DNA of 47,105 nucleotides, taken from positions 1 through 47,105 of the forward strand of contig CARJLX010000006.1 of assembly GCA_949001935.1 (NCBI GenBank), given 5' to 3'. The notes under the pieces are model-generated. The model ran no database searches and was not told the DNA's origin. It saw only the letters and a list, made by a program, of their open reading frames with translations. This DNA comes from an uncultured Eubacteriales bacterium (GTDB lineage Bacteria; Bacillota; Clostridia; Christensenellales; UBA1242). The stretch's first letter is position 1, and every line of letters begins with the position of its first letter. The translations under genes were made by a program, and so were the position numbers. Shown in pieces: positions 15,967-23,929 of the stretch.

Positions 15967-16803
15967 TTATCGCTTTTTTGTAGCCAAACTGTCAATTATT
16001 TTTAAATAATTTTTATAACGAAGTTGGCTAATTTTACCGTTTTCAACTTTTTTTATTATTCCGCAATCACCTTTAATCTTATGTAAACATGTTCGATATT
16101 TACATTCGCTTAAGTGTGGAAGAAAATCTGGGTAATATCTTGCAACTTCTTGTGGGTTTAATTCAATAAGCATGGAAACCTCTAGACTCGAAAAACCCGC
16201 AGTATCTGCAAGATAACCTTTGCCTATTTTATACAAACTAACCATTCGAGTAGTTTGCTTACCTCTTTCAATTTTTGCAGAAAGTTCACCCACCTCGGCA
16301 AATTTTTCTCCAAAAAGTGCATTTATAAGCGAAGATTTACCAACCGCACTTTGTCCTGCAAATGCACAAACACCTTTTATTTCCTTTTTTAAATTTACAA
16401 TATTTTCATTTTTTGCACTGCAAATCACAACTTTTGCAACGTTTTTATATGTTTTTTGCACTAAATCGACAAATTCACGTCCTGCAATATCCTCTTTATT
16501 AATAACAATAATTGGCTCTATACCTTTAACAAAACAACAGAGAATCATTTTATCTACGAGCAAAAAGTCTGGAGCTGGAATAGATGAAACAACGATAAAG
16601 ATTCTATCTAGATTAGCCATTGGAGGTCTTATCAAGATATTTTTACGCTCGTATACTTTTTCTATAGTTTCATTAAACTCAACTTCATCACCAACAAAAA
16701 TTCCATCTTTTTTCAGGTTTCCACGAGGTTTTACAAAATAGTTTTTTCCTTCACTTTCAATGGCAAAAAGATTTGCATTTTTATTTATTACAAGCCCCCT
16801 CAT
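15967..16803 (-). CDS. rsgA: Ribosome small-subunit-dependent GTPase
   Basis: A 278-residue circularly permuted GTPase that binds late 30S particles and aids maturation of the decoding centre. Domain order is an N-terminal OB-fold (about 1-60), then the permuted G motifs: NKED (G4) near 102, GQSAVGKSS (G1) near 150 and DTAGF (G3) near 200. The C-terminal zinc finger has the C-x-x-x-x-C-x-H pattern (CKYRTCLH) and a later Cys. Slightly short but complete. Its ATG overlaps the rlmN stop by four bases. Confidence 0.95.
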   Translation of the reverse strand: MRGLVINKNANLFAIESEGKNYFVKPRGNLKKDGIFVGDEVEFNETIEKVYERKNILIRPPMANLDRIFIVVSSIPAPDFLLVDKMILCCFVKGIEPIIVINKEDIAGREFVDLVQKTYKNVAKVVICSAKNENIVNLKKEIKGVCAFAGQSAVGKSSLINALFGEKFAEVGELSAKIERGKQTTRMVSLYKIGKGYLADTAGFSSLEVSMLIELNPQEVARYYPDFLPHLSECKYRTCLHKIKGDCGIIKKVENGKISQLRYKNYLKIIDSLATKKR

Positions 16804-17834
16804 ATTTTTCCCTCCAAATAACTATTTCGAAGTTGACCGCAAGCACCTGCAATATCTTCACCCATTGTTCTACGAACTGTTGCAGAAAGTTCGCCTTTCT
16901 CCAAAAGTTCAACGAACTCATAACACTCTTTTCTTGTTGCAGATTTTAATTTTCTTTCTTTTACTTCGTTAAGTGGAATCACATTTATATGGCAGGTTAA
17001 TTTTTTAAGGCGTTTAATTAATTCGTTCGCACAATCTTTGCCGTCATTCAAACCCTTAATTAAAGTGTATTCAAACACAACTCGCCTGCCCGTTTTATTA
17101 AAATAATATTGGCAAGCTTCAATAATTTCGTCTATTGAATACCTGTTTGCAATAGGCATAGTTTGTTTCCTAACCTCATCATTCGAAGCATGTAAAGAAA
17201 TTGTTAATGTAACATTAAACCCATCATCTGCCAAATTATATATTTTTGGAACAAGTCCACAAGTAGAAAGCGAAATATTGCGTTGACTGATATTCAAGCC
17301 ATCGCTAGAAGAAATAAGCTTCAAAAACATAGCCACATTTTCGTAATTATCTAAAGGCTCGCCGCTTCCCATTAAAACAATGTTAGTTATTTTGCGGTCT
17401 TTGAGTCCGCCACCTAAATCTTTGTTTACAAGCAAAACCTGCCCTAAAATTTCGCCAGCACTAAGGTTTCGAATAAGACCTTTTAAGGTAGAAGCACAAA
17501 ACTTGCAACCCATTCGGCATCCAACTTGAGTTGAAATACATAGAGTTTTACCATACTTGTAATTCATTAAAACCCCTTCAACTATATTGCCATCATCAAA
17601 TCTAAAAATATATTTAGCGGTGCCGTCCTCTTTGCTTACAAGTTTTTTAACAATTTCATATTTAGGATAAAATGCTTTTATTTCTTCAAGCAAATTTTTA
17701 GGAAGATTAGATATTTCATTTAAGCCTTTACCGTTATAAATCGCATCAAAAATTTGTCTGCCACGAAACTTTGGCAAACCTTTTTTTACAACAAAATCTT
17801 CTATCTCTTGTAAACTTAAATCGGCTAAAATCAT
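16800..17834 (-). CDS. rlmN: Dual-specificity 23S rRNA/tRNA adenine C2-methyltransferase, radical SAM
   Basis: A 344-residue radical-SAM enzyme that methylates C2 of A2503 in 23S rRNA and A37 of some tRNAs. Evidence: the [4Fe-4S] motif C-x3-C-x2-C in CRMGCKFCAS, the GEPLDNY motif, and the N-terminal helical domain starting MILADLSLQEIEDF. Methyl-transfer cysteines are in VGCRM and near the C-terminus (GACGQLR). I start it at 17834 because the ATG overlaps the fmt stop as ATGA and AAAGAGG lies just upstream; an in-frame ATG nine codons earlier lies inside fmt. Confidence 0.95.
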   Translation of the reverse strand: MILADLSLQEIEDFVVKKGLPKFRGRQIFDAIYNGKGLNEISNLPKNLLEEIKAFYPKYEIVKKLVSKEDGTAKYIFRFDDGNIVEGVLMNYKYGKTLCISTQVGCRMGCKFCASTLKGLIRNLSAGEILGQVLLVNKDLGGGLKDRKITNIVLMGSGEPLDNYENVAMFLKLISSSDGLNISQRNISLSTCGLVPKIYNLADDGFNVTLTISLHASNDEVRKQTMPIANRYSIDEIIEACQYYFNKTGRRVVFEYTLIKGLNDGKDCANELIKRLKKLTCHINVIPLNEVKERKLKSATRKECYEFVELLEKGELSATVRRTMGEDIAGACGQLRNSYLEGKI

Positions 17835-18736
17835 TCTACCTCTTTTAAATCGCCATGCCAACCATTTAGAAAAGAATTCCCATCAACAATCTTTCCGCTC
17901 AAGGCCTGACATTTTTTTATCTCGATAGCCTTATCGTCACAGGCAATAATAAAGCGTTTTTTGTTAGATAAAACTTTTCTTGCCACTCCTTGCATATCAA
18001 CAACTTCAATCTCGGTCACCTTGATTTTGTTTCCATTTAACAAAATATAACAACCAAGGCATTCGCTTAAAGCTCTAAATCTATGATAAATCTCTTCGGC
18101 AGACTTAGAAAAATCTAAATGACCTTCTTCTTTACAAAGTTGTTTAACTAAAACCGCTTTGTCATTATCTTGAGGAGTAAAAGTTTGTTTTCCTTTTTCA
18201 AACAAATCTAAAGCCTCAACCGCCATTTCCCCACCTATTTGAGCAAGTTCAGTTTCAAGGTCACTAAACATTATACTATTTGTCAAAGGCACTTTCTCTT
18301 GTAAAATAATATCCCCCGCATCAACTTCTTTAACAACTTTCATAATTGTAACACCTGTTTCTGTATCTCCATTTAAAATTGCAGATTGAATAGGTGTTGC
18401 TCCGCGATATTTAGGAAGCAATGAAGGGTGAACATTGATACAAGGTTTATTATCTAAAAACTCTTGAGTTAGAATTTGACCAAATGAAGCAACAAGAGCA
18501 ATATCATAATCTATTTTTTTTACATTTTCAAAACTACGACTAAGCTTTTCAAAGGTATAAACAGATAATCCTGTTTGTTCCGCAAATTCATGAACGCAGG
18601 TTTTGCAAAGTTTATGTCCTCGTCCCGCTTCTCTAGGGGGCTGAGTTATCACACCACAAACGCTGTGCCCACTATTAAGCACTTTTTCCAGCACAATTTT
18701 AGAAAAAAGAGAACTGCCTAAAAATAAAACCTTCAC
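17831..18736 (-). CDS. fmt: Methionyl-tRNA formyltransferase
   Basis: A 301-residue enzyme that formylates initiator Met-tRNA with 10-formyl-THF. The N-terminal Rossmann-like domain has FLGSSLFS at the start and the catalytic core NVHPSLLPKYRGATPIQ near residue 105, with the catalytic Asp in KEVDAGDI near 145. The C-terminal beta-barrel that binds tRNA follows from about 205. The start codon is GTG placed directly after the def stop, with AAAGGA just upstream. It is paired with def, as nearly always in bacteria. Confidence 0.95.
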   Translation of the reverse strand: MKVLFLGSSLFSKIVLEKVLNSGHSVCGVITQPPREAGRGHKLCKTCVHEFAEQTGLSVYTFEKLSRSFENVKKIDYDIALVASFGQILTQEFLDNKPCINVHPSLLPKYRGATPIQSAILNGDTETGVTIMKVVKEVDAGDIILQEKVPLTNSIMFSDLETELAQIGGEMAVEALDLFEKGKQTFTPQDNDKAVLVKQLCKEEGHLDFSKSAEEIYHRFRALSECLGCYILLNGNKIKVTEIEVVDMQGVARKVLSNKKRFIIACDDKAIEIKKCQALSGKIVDGNSFLNGWHGDLKEVE

Positions 18737-19204
18737 TTATTTTCCTTTCCTTTTATATTTACTTTTATTTTCACTTTTATCTATATATAAAACTCCATCG
18801 AGATGATCCACTTCATGGCAAACACAACGAGCAAAATATTTTTCACCAGTTATTTCGAAAGGATAACCATATCTATCAAATGCTTTAACTGTCACTCGAT
18901 ACGGTCTTTTAACTTTATCATTAAATCCAGGCACACTTAAGCACCCTTCAGTGTCAATATCCTCTCCTTCAACCTTTACAATTTCAGGATTAATAAGTTC
19001 AACAAACATTCCGTTTGCTTCAACAATAACAACACGTCTTAATACCCCAACTTGAACAGCAGCAAGCCCCATTCCGTCATTTGCGTGCATGGTTTCCCTC
19101 ATGTCATCCAAAAGTTCGTCAAGGTCATCATCAAAATCCTTAACCGGCTTTGACTTTTTTCTTAATAATTCATCACCTTCATAAACAATTTTTCTTATTG
19201 CCAT
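18737..19204 (-). CDS. def: Peptide deformylase
   Basis: A 155-residue metallo-hydrolase that removes the N-formyl group from new proteins at the ribosome exit. All three family motifs are present: GMGLAAVQVG near 48, EGCLSVPG near 88 (Cys metal ligand) and HEVDHLDG near 130 (two His ligands and the catalytic Glu). I start it at the ATG at 19204, which follows GGAGTTAAA; a longer in-frame version would run through a low-complexity hairpin region and overlap the upstream gene. The tail KSENKSKYKRKGK is basic, which fits a ribosome-binding helix. Confidence 0.95.
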   Translation of the reverse strand: MAIRKIVYEGDELLRKKSKPVKDFDDDLDELLDDMRETMHANDGMGLAAVQVGVLRRVVIVEANGMFVELINPEIVKVEGEDIDTEGCLSVPGFNDKVKRPYRVTVKAFDRYGYPFEITGEKYFARCVCHEVDHLDGVLYIDKSENKSKYKRKGK

Positions 19205-19218
19205 TTTAACTCCTTTTT

Positions 19219-19247
19219 TCTCTTTCTTTTCTTTTAAAGAAAAGAAA
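19219..19247. repeat. Dispersed A/T palindrome (one of three copies)
   Basis: The palindrome TTCTTTTCTTT/TAAAGAAAAGAA in the 91-base gap between NUDIX and def closely resembles ones at about 11171-11191 and 29018-29036, all intergenic next to gene ends. A second A/T hairpin with loop TTAC follows at about 19268-19294. They may act as weak terminators, mRNA-stabilising stems, or belong to a small repeat family. Confidence 0.5.
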
Positions 19248-19295
19248 TAAAAGAAATTTACTAACTTTTTATTTTCTCTTACGAGAAATAAAAAA

Positions 19296-19841
19296 TTATA
19301 CATTTTCACTTTGCTTATCTAAAATGTAAGTAAACAACACTCCAACACTTCTATCTTCTTGAATTTTTTGTTCAATCGCCAGTTGTTTCACTTCTTCAAG
19401 TGAATACCAATCAAAAGTAATATCTTCTCCATCTTCAAGTTCTTGACCGTTCGCATTTTTATCAAAATCTTGAATTAGGAAATAATACAAATCCCATTCA
19501 ACCGTTGCACCTGCTTTGCTCACTTTGATAAGTTGTGGATTTTCTGCAAGCAAGCCGACCTCTTCTTTAACTTCTTTTACAACAGCAAGTATTGCAAAAT
19601 CCGTCAAGTCTTCGCCAGAATGTTTTTTATATTCTTCCAAAGTGTCAAAGACTTTCCCACCAGGCAATCTAAAATCATAATCACCGATTTCTTCACGATA
19701 TTCTTTGGATAACAAAATTTTATTGTCACTCACAATCAACGCTCGAACGCCAGGGCTTCTTCTTGCCTTTTCAAAAATTTTATTTCCACTTTTAAAGTTC
19801 ACGATCTCCAAAATTCTGCCTGTGTATTTTATTTCTTCCAT
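19296..19841 (-). CDS. NUDIX hydrolase
   Basis: A 181-residue NUDIX-fold protein. The box is recognisable as GGKVFDTLEEYKKHSG... then KEVKEEVGLL, with a longer than usual stretch between the Gly-Gly and the (R/K)E-x-x-EE core. The family hydrolyses nucleoside diphosphates linked to another group. The beginning (YTGRILEIVNFKSGNKIFE) and the ASGRVALIV-like strand resemble ADP-ribose pyrophosphatases, but substrate cannot be set from sequence. It sits 10 bases after priA, with AAGGA before its ATG, so it is in the operon. A NUDIX gene at this point is not part of the usual Firmicutes priA-def-fmt order. Confidence 0.85.
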   Translation of the reverse strand: MEEIKYTGRILEIVNFKSGNKIFEKARRSPGVRALIVSDNKILLSKEYREEIGDYDFRLPGGKVFDTLEEYKKHSGEDLTDFAILAVVKEVKEEVGLLAENPQLIKVSKAGATVEWDLYYFLIQDFDKNANGQELEDGEDITFDWYSLEEVKQLAIEQKIQEDRSVGVLFTYILDKQSENV

Positions 19842-19851
19842 ATATTTCCTT

Positions 19852-22026
19852 TTAACTCATATTACTTGGATTAATCTCAAAGAAAACGCTATTTTTTGAC
19901 AAACCGTCAATCGTTTCAAATGCTTTGCTTTCAATCTCGTCAGCTTTTGAAAGTTTAAGTCTCATCAAAATTTGATAGCGATATTTATTCTGCATACGCT
20001 TGATTGGCGATTTCATCACATCAAGATACAAAAACTCATCGGCATATTCTTCTTTGATTTTAACAATTTCATTATAGCATACTTTTACAAGTTGTCTAAC
20101 ATTTTCTTCATTTTTATCTGCAAAAAGTATGCGTACTATGCGAGAAAATGGTGGAAAACATGCAACTTGACGAATATTCTCTTCTTTCTTGAAAAAACCT
20201 TTATAGTCATAATTTGCAACAAACTTATAAACATAATGTCTTGGTGCATAAGTTTGCAAAATAACCTTACCCTGCTCTTGACCTCTTCCTGCACGACCAG
20301 CAACTTGAGTTATAAGTTGAAAGGTTCGTTCGGTTGAACGATAATCACTTTGATACAAACTTTGATCGGCATCAACAATTCCAACAAGCAAAACATCTTC
20401 AAAATCATGACCTTTTGCAATCATTTGCGTTCCCACCAAAATACAAGGATGAGTATTTTTGAATTCCTGCAAAATCTTTTGATGAGCATTCTTTTTGGAA
20501 GTTGTATCATTATCCATACGCAGAATCTTAACCTCTGGGAAAATCTCCTGCAATTTTTTAACCACCTGCTCTGTACCAACAGCTCCATGTTTGATATGTT
20601 CGCTTCCACAACTTGGGCACCTATCTAAAACCTTAAATTGCTTGCCACAATAATGGCATTTTAAACGATTATCTTCTTGATGATAAACAAGACTCACATC
20701 ACAATCACTGCACTTTGCAACATAACCACAATCTCGACAACGCATGAAGGAAGAAAATCCTCTTCGATTGATAAACAACATTGCCTGTTTGTTTTTATTG
20801 ATTATATTTGCAAGATCTGCAAGCAACTGATTGGAAAAAACTCCTGAATTTCCACATCTTATCTCACCAATCATATCAACTATTTGTATCTGTGGCATTT
20901 CTCTTCCGTTTGCACGCGTTGGAAGTTCAATCAACTCATACAAACCTTGCTTGGCTTTTTCATAGCTTTCAACACTTGGTGTTGCACTTCCTAAAACTAA
21001 AGGGCATTTATTAAACTTTGCTCTAAATGATGCAACATCATGCGTCGAAAAGCGTGGATTGCTCTCAGAAATATAACTTTGCTCATGCTCTTCATCTATA
21101 ATAACCACACCCAAATTTTCAAGTGGTGCAAATATTGCAGACCTTGCACCAATTGCAATTTTTGCGTCTCCTGAATATAATCTACGCCATTCATCAAAAC
21201 GCTCACCTGCAGAAAGACCGCTGTGCAAAATTGCAACTTCTTCACCAAACCTTGCCTTAAAATTAGCAAGAATTTGTGGTGTTAAAGAAATTTCTGGCAC
21301 AAGCATAATCGCGTTCTTTCCTTGACTTAACGCTTTTGAAATTAAATGCATATATACTTCGGTCTTGCCTGAACCAGTCACCCCATGCAAGAGATAGGTT
21401 TTATTTTCACAAATACTATCAACAGCTCTTTGTTGCATATCATTTAAGACAACTTTTTTGTCACTTTCATTCATCGCAAATGGCGATCTCTTCTTTTCTT
21501 TTATAACTTCTTGCAAAACACCTTTGTCTAACAAGGCTTTAACAGCACTTACCCCAAAGTCATTATTTAATATACTTGATCTTTCTTCATCTTTATCTTT
21601 CAAATATTGAATAATTTCAATCTGTTTTTTTGCATTTTTAGGTAAATTCAATTCAATATTTTGATTTAAAGAAAAATATCTTTCAAATAATTCTCTAACC
21701 CTACCTTCTCTCATTTCAGCAGGAATAAAAAGTCTTAAGATTGACGCTTGCTTCAAATGGAACTTATTCACCATAAAATTCATGCATTCAAGCATCTCAA
21801 GTTTTATTGCAGGATAAGGATCAACAATGGAAATTATTTTTTTTAATTTACTTTCGTCATATTCACAGGTTTCGCTTAATTCAATAACAAATCCTTGTAA
21901 AATTCTTGCCCCAAATTGCACAAAAACACGCATCCCCTTAATAACAGGCATGTCATCTGGAATTATATATTCAAAAGTCTTATCAAGAGCCTTAGCGTCT
22001 TGGTCGATTATAACTTTTGCAAACAT
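19852..22026 (-). CDS. priA: Primosomal replication restart helicase
   Basis: A 724-residue 3'-to-5' DEXH helicase that recognises stalled forks and reloads the replisome. It has an N-terminal 3'-DNA-end binding domain, Walker A GVTGSGKT at 215-222, Walker B DEEH, and the zinc-binding block of four CxxC pairs (CRDC...CSDC...CHYC...CPSC). GTQMIAKGHDF and the motif VI region QVAGRAGRG are also present. The ATG at 22026 follows TAGGAG; an ATG nine codons upstream lacks a ribosome binding site. It is the first gene of the operon running to rpe. Confidence 0.95.
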   Translation of the reverse strand: MFAKVIIDQDAKALDKTFEYIIPDDMPVIKGMRVFVQFGARILQGFVIELSETCEYDESKLKKIISIVDPYPAIKLEMLECMNFMVNKFHLKQASILRLFIPAEMREGRVRELFERYFSLNQNIELNLPKNAKKQIEIIQYLKDKDEERSSILNNDFGVSAVKALLDKGVLQEVIKEKKRSPFAMNESDKKVVLNDMQQRAVDSICENKTYLLHGVTGSGKTEVYMHLISKALSQGKNAIMLVPEISLTPQILANFKARFGEEVAILHSGLSAGERFDEWRRLYSGDAKIAIGARSAIFAPLENLGVVIIDEEHEQSYISESNPRFSTHDVASFRAKFNKCPLVLGSATPSVESYEKAKQGLYELIELPTRANGREMPQIQIVDMIGEIRCGNSGVFSNQLLADLANIINKNKQAMLFINRRGFSSFMRCRDCGYVAKCSDCDVSLVYHQEDNRLKCHYCGKQFKVLDRCPSCGSEHIKHGAVGTEQVVKKLQEIFPEVKILRMDNDTTSKKNAHQKILQEFKNTHPCILVGTQMIAKGHDFEDVLLVGIVDADQSLYQSDYRSTERTFQLITQVAGRAGRGQEQGKVILQTYAPRHYVYKFVANYDYKGFFKKEENIRQVACFPPFSRIVRILFADKNEENVRQLVKVCYNEIVKIKEEYADEFLYLDVMKSPIKRMQNKYRYQILMRLKLSKADEIESKAFETIDGLSKNSVFFEINPSNMS

Positions 22027-22093
22027 TTTTTCTCCTACGCCTAATTTTATCATAAAATCATTTTATTTTCAACTTATATTTCTATAAAATGTT

Positions 22094-22122
22094 TTGACTT
22101 TTCTATAGTTGTTGATTAAAAT
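22094..22122 (+). promoter_or_regulatory. Sigma-A promoter before the N-formylglutamate-amidohydrolase-like gene
   Basis: TTGACT (22094-22099), a 17-base spacer and TAAAAT (22117-22122). It sits divergent to priA, in the roughly 150-base gap. Confidence 0.78.
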
Positions 22123-22173
22123 AGGAATATGAAAATATTGCATAACTAATTTAGAACTTCAACAAAAAAATAT

Positions 22174-22767
22174 TTGGAAAATCCTGTATACAAAGATGGT
22201 TTTGCTTATATTGAAAATAGTGACAGCAATATCTTGTTGTCTGCACCTCATGGTGTTGTTCAAACTAGACTTGGCAGACAAAAGTTCCCCGAAAAAGGCA
22301 GTGCAAGACTTGCAGTGATTTTAAGCCAAATAAATAAAACGAATTTAATAATCAAAACTCAAAATATGTTTGATGATGTCAATTTTGATGATAACAGCAA
22401 TTATAAAGACAAAATTTCAAAAGAAATTGAAAAAGAGAAAGTGAAATATATCTTTGATATTCATGGCTTGGCTGCAAAACGAAACTGTGACATAAATTTA
22501 GGAATAAATTTTGGCGACAACATCAAATCAAACAAAAATCTTTATGAAGAAATCTTAAAAATTTTGCAAAATGCAGGTTTCAAAGTTAATATAGATAACC
22601 CTTTTTGTGGAAGATATCCAAGCATATCTGCAACATTTGCTAAAAAATATAATATCTGGACAATTCAAATTGAAGTTAATTGTGCAATTACAAATAAACT
22701 TGAACATATTGAGAAACTCAACAAACTTATTGAAACCTTATCACAATGCATTCAGCTTTGCAATTAA
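22174..22767 (+). CDS. N-formylglutamate amidohydrolase-like protein
   Basis: A 197-residue protein with the signature order of the N-formylglutamate deformylase/amidohydrolase fold: ILLSAPHG near residue 25 (His zinc ligand), FDIHGL near 95 (Asp and His) and IQIEVN near 170 (Glu). These zinc enzymes split N-formyl or N-acyl amino acids, but short Firmicutes members are not characterised. The start is uncertain: the frame opens at an upstream stop near 22147 with no ATG; TTG at 22174 is the best candidate, without a clear Shine-Dalgarno site. A strong promoter and its own terminator make it a single-gene unit. Confidence 0.6.
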   Translation: MENPVYKDGFAYIENSDSNILLSAPHGVVQTRLGRQKFPEKGSARLAVILSQINKTNLIIKTQNMFDDVNFDDNSNYKDKISKEIEKEKVKYIFDIHGLAAKRNCDINLGINFGDNIKSNKNLYEEILKILQNAGFKVNIDNPFCGRYPSISATFAKKYNIWTIQIEVNCAITNKLEHIEKLNKLIETLSQCIQLCN

Positions 22768-22780
22768 TTTAAAAATCATA

Positions 22781-22813
22781 AAAATCCACCAGTCAAACTA
22801 GTGGATTTTTTAA
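22781..22813 (+). terminator. Terminator of the amidohydrolase-like gene
   Basis: AAAATCCACCAGT pairs with ACTAGTGGATTTT (one mismatch) over a 3-base loop, followed by T residues. Confidence 0.85.
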
Positions 22814-22856
22814 GCGAGCATAAATGTATAAAACAAACTGTGCAACATTTGGTTGC

Positions 22857-23084
22857 TTAAAATGACATTGTGTCTGTATCATCAGTTTTAATATCGCTTG
22901 GCACAACTTTACCTGTTGCAATTTCTTCACAAGCAAGTGAAATAGATTTTTTATCTTTGTTGGCAAGTTCTATTCCTTTTACAGTTTCAATATTCTTAGC
23001 TCTCTTTGAAATAAGATTGCAAAGAACATATCTATTGCCCTTAGTTTTTTCTGTAAGTACATCAATTGAAGGCTCAATCATCAT
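22857..23084 (-). CDS. rpoZ: RNA polymerase omega subunit
   Basis: A 75-residue protein matching omega: IEPSIDVLTEKTKGNRYVL, then CNLISKRAKNIE (the conserved helix that wraps the beta' C-terminus) and KSISLACEEIATGKV. Omega helps assemble and stabilise RNA polymerase. In many Firmicutes rpoZ lies between gmk and coaBC/priA; here it is near priA but neither gmk nor coaBC flanks it. The ATG at 23084 follows AGGAG with normal spacing; an in-frame GTG three codons upstream overlaps that site. A Met-Met start makes 23081 an alternative. Confidence 0.88.
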   Translation of the reverse strand: MMIEPSIDVLTEKTKGNRYVLCNLISKRAKNIETVKGIELANKDKKSISLACEEIATGKVVPSDIKTDDTDTMSF

Positions 23085-23192
23085 AATAATCACTCCTAAA
23101 TATTAAATTCTGCACTATTATAACATACTTATTGACATTTGTAAAGCACTTAAATACTTTCTTTTATAAAAAATTTTATTCAAAATTACCTA

Positions 23193-23221
23193 TTGACAAG
23201 TAAAATATTAGGTGATATAAT
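23193..23221 (+). promoter_or_regulatory. Perfect consensus sigma-A promoter
   Basis: TTGACA (23193-23198), a 17-base spacer and TATAAT (23216-23221), about 50 bases before the ATG of the next gene. This predicts strong constitutive transcription. Confidence 0.9.
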
Positions 23222-23271
23222 ATATTTATAATTATAAAAGGTTCATAAAACCTTAAGTCTAGGAGATGTAA

Positions 23272-23787
23272 ATGAAAATAAAAGCACTAGATATCCGCAA
23301 TTTTTCTATATTAAAACTTCCAGAGGATGTTAGATATTCTTTGTTTTATCCTTTTGTAAAAGATAAATGCGATATGCTACGCCAAGAAGAATGGTATAAA
23401 AGACATAATAATCCATTCCTTGAATATAAAAATTCAAAGACTAAAGAAAAACTTTTAGTTTATCCTTATCAAATGCTATATGTTAATCTTGATAAACCAA
23501 ACTATCAACTTCTTCATCAAGTTTTACAAAATCAAGGACTTTTTAGACAAGAAATGCTCAAGGTTCAAGACGAATCATATAGAATTGGTTTAAATAATCA
23601 CCTTTCAACAAAATATTTATCTCTTGTTAAAAAAGAACAAAAATCTTCTGTTGCATCATTAGAATTAGCTAAAAATCAAAATGAAAAAGATGCTATTCAA
23701 AAACATTTTACAGAGGTTTGCAAAAAAGCTGACCAAAACCTTAGAGCTGAACGCCTTGCATGTGGACTTATTAACGAACAACAATAA
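23272..23787 (+). CDS. Unknown soluble protein with a very strong promoter
   Basis: A 171-residue protein I do not recognise. It begins MKIKALDIRNFSILKLPEDV and is rich in Lys, Gln and Leu. Helices dominate its second half (SSVASLELAKNQNEKDAIQKH), and there is no signal peptide, membrane segment or metal motif. AGGAG lies at normal distance before the ATG. The perfect promoter and strong terminator around this single gene imply an abundant product, so it is unlikely to be a spurious frame. Confidence 0.72.
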   Translation: MKIKALDIRNFSILKLPEDVRYSLFYPFVKDKCDMLRQEEWYKRHNNPFLEYKNSKTKEKLLVYPYQMLYVNLDKPNYQLLHQVLQNQGLFRQEMLKVQDESYRIGLNNHLSTKYLSLVKKEQKSSVASLELAKNQNEKDAIQKHFTEVCKKADQNLRAERLACGLINEQQ

Positions 23788-23790
23788 TTA

Positions 23791-23818
23791 AAAAAAGTGG
23801 CAAATTTGCCACTTTTTT
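23791..23818 (+). terminator. Strong terminator of the unknown gene
   Basis: A perfect palindrome AAAAAAGTGGCAAA / TTTGCCACTTTTTT directly after the stop; it would also work on the minus strand for ppdK read-through. The next 110 bases up to ppdK hold no gene, only a short GAAGC/GCTTC hairpin. Confidence 0.9.
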
Positions 23819-23929
23819 ATTTTATTAAAATTAATTAATCAGCTTAATCATGCAACACCTAATTGCTTGGATTGATTGCACCCTATCTTTTCATAATCTT
23901 AATAATACAATCGGTGAAGCATTTGGCTT

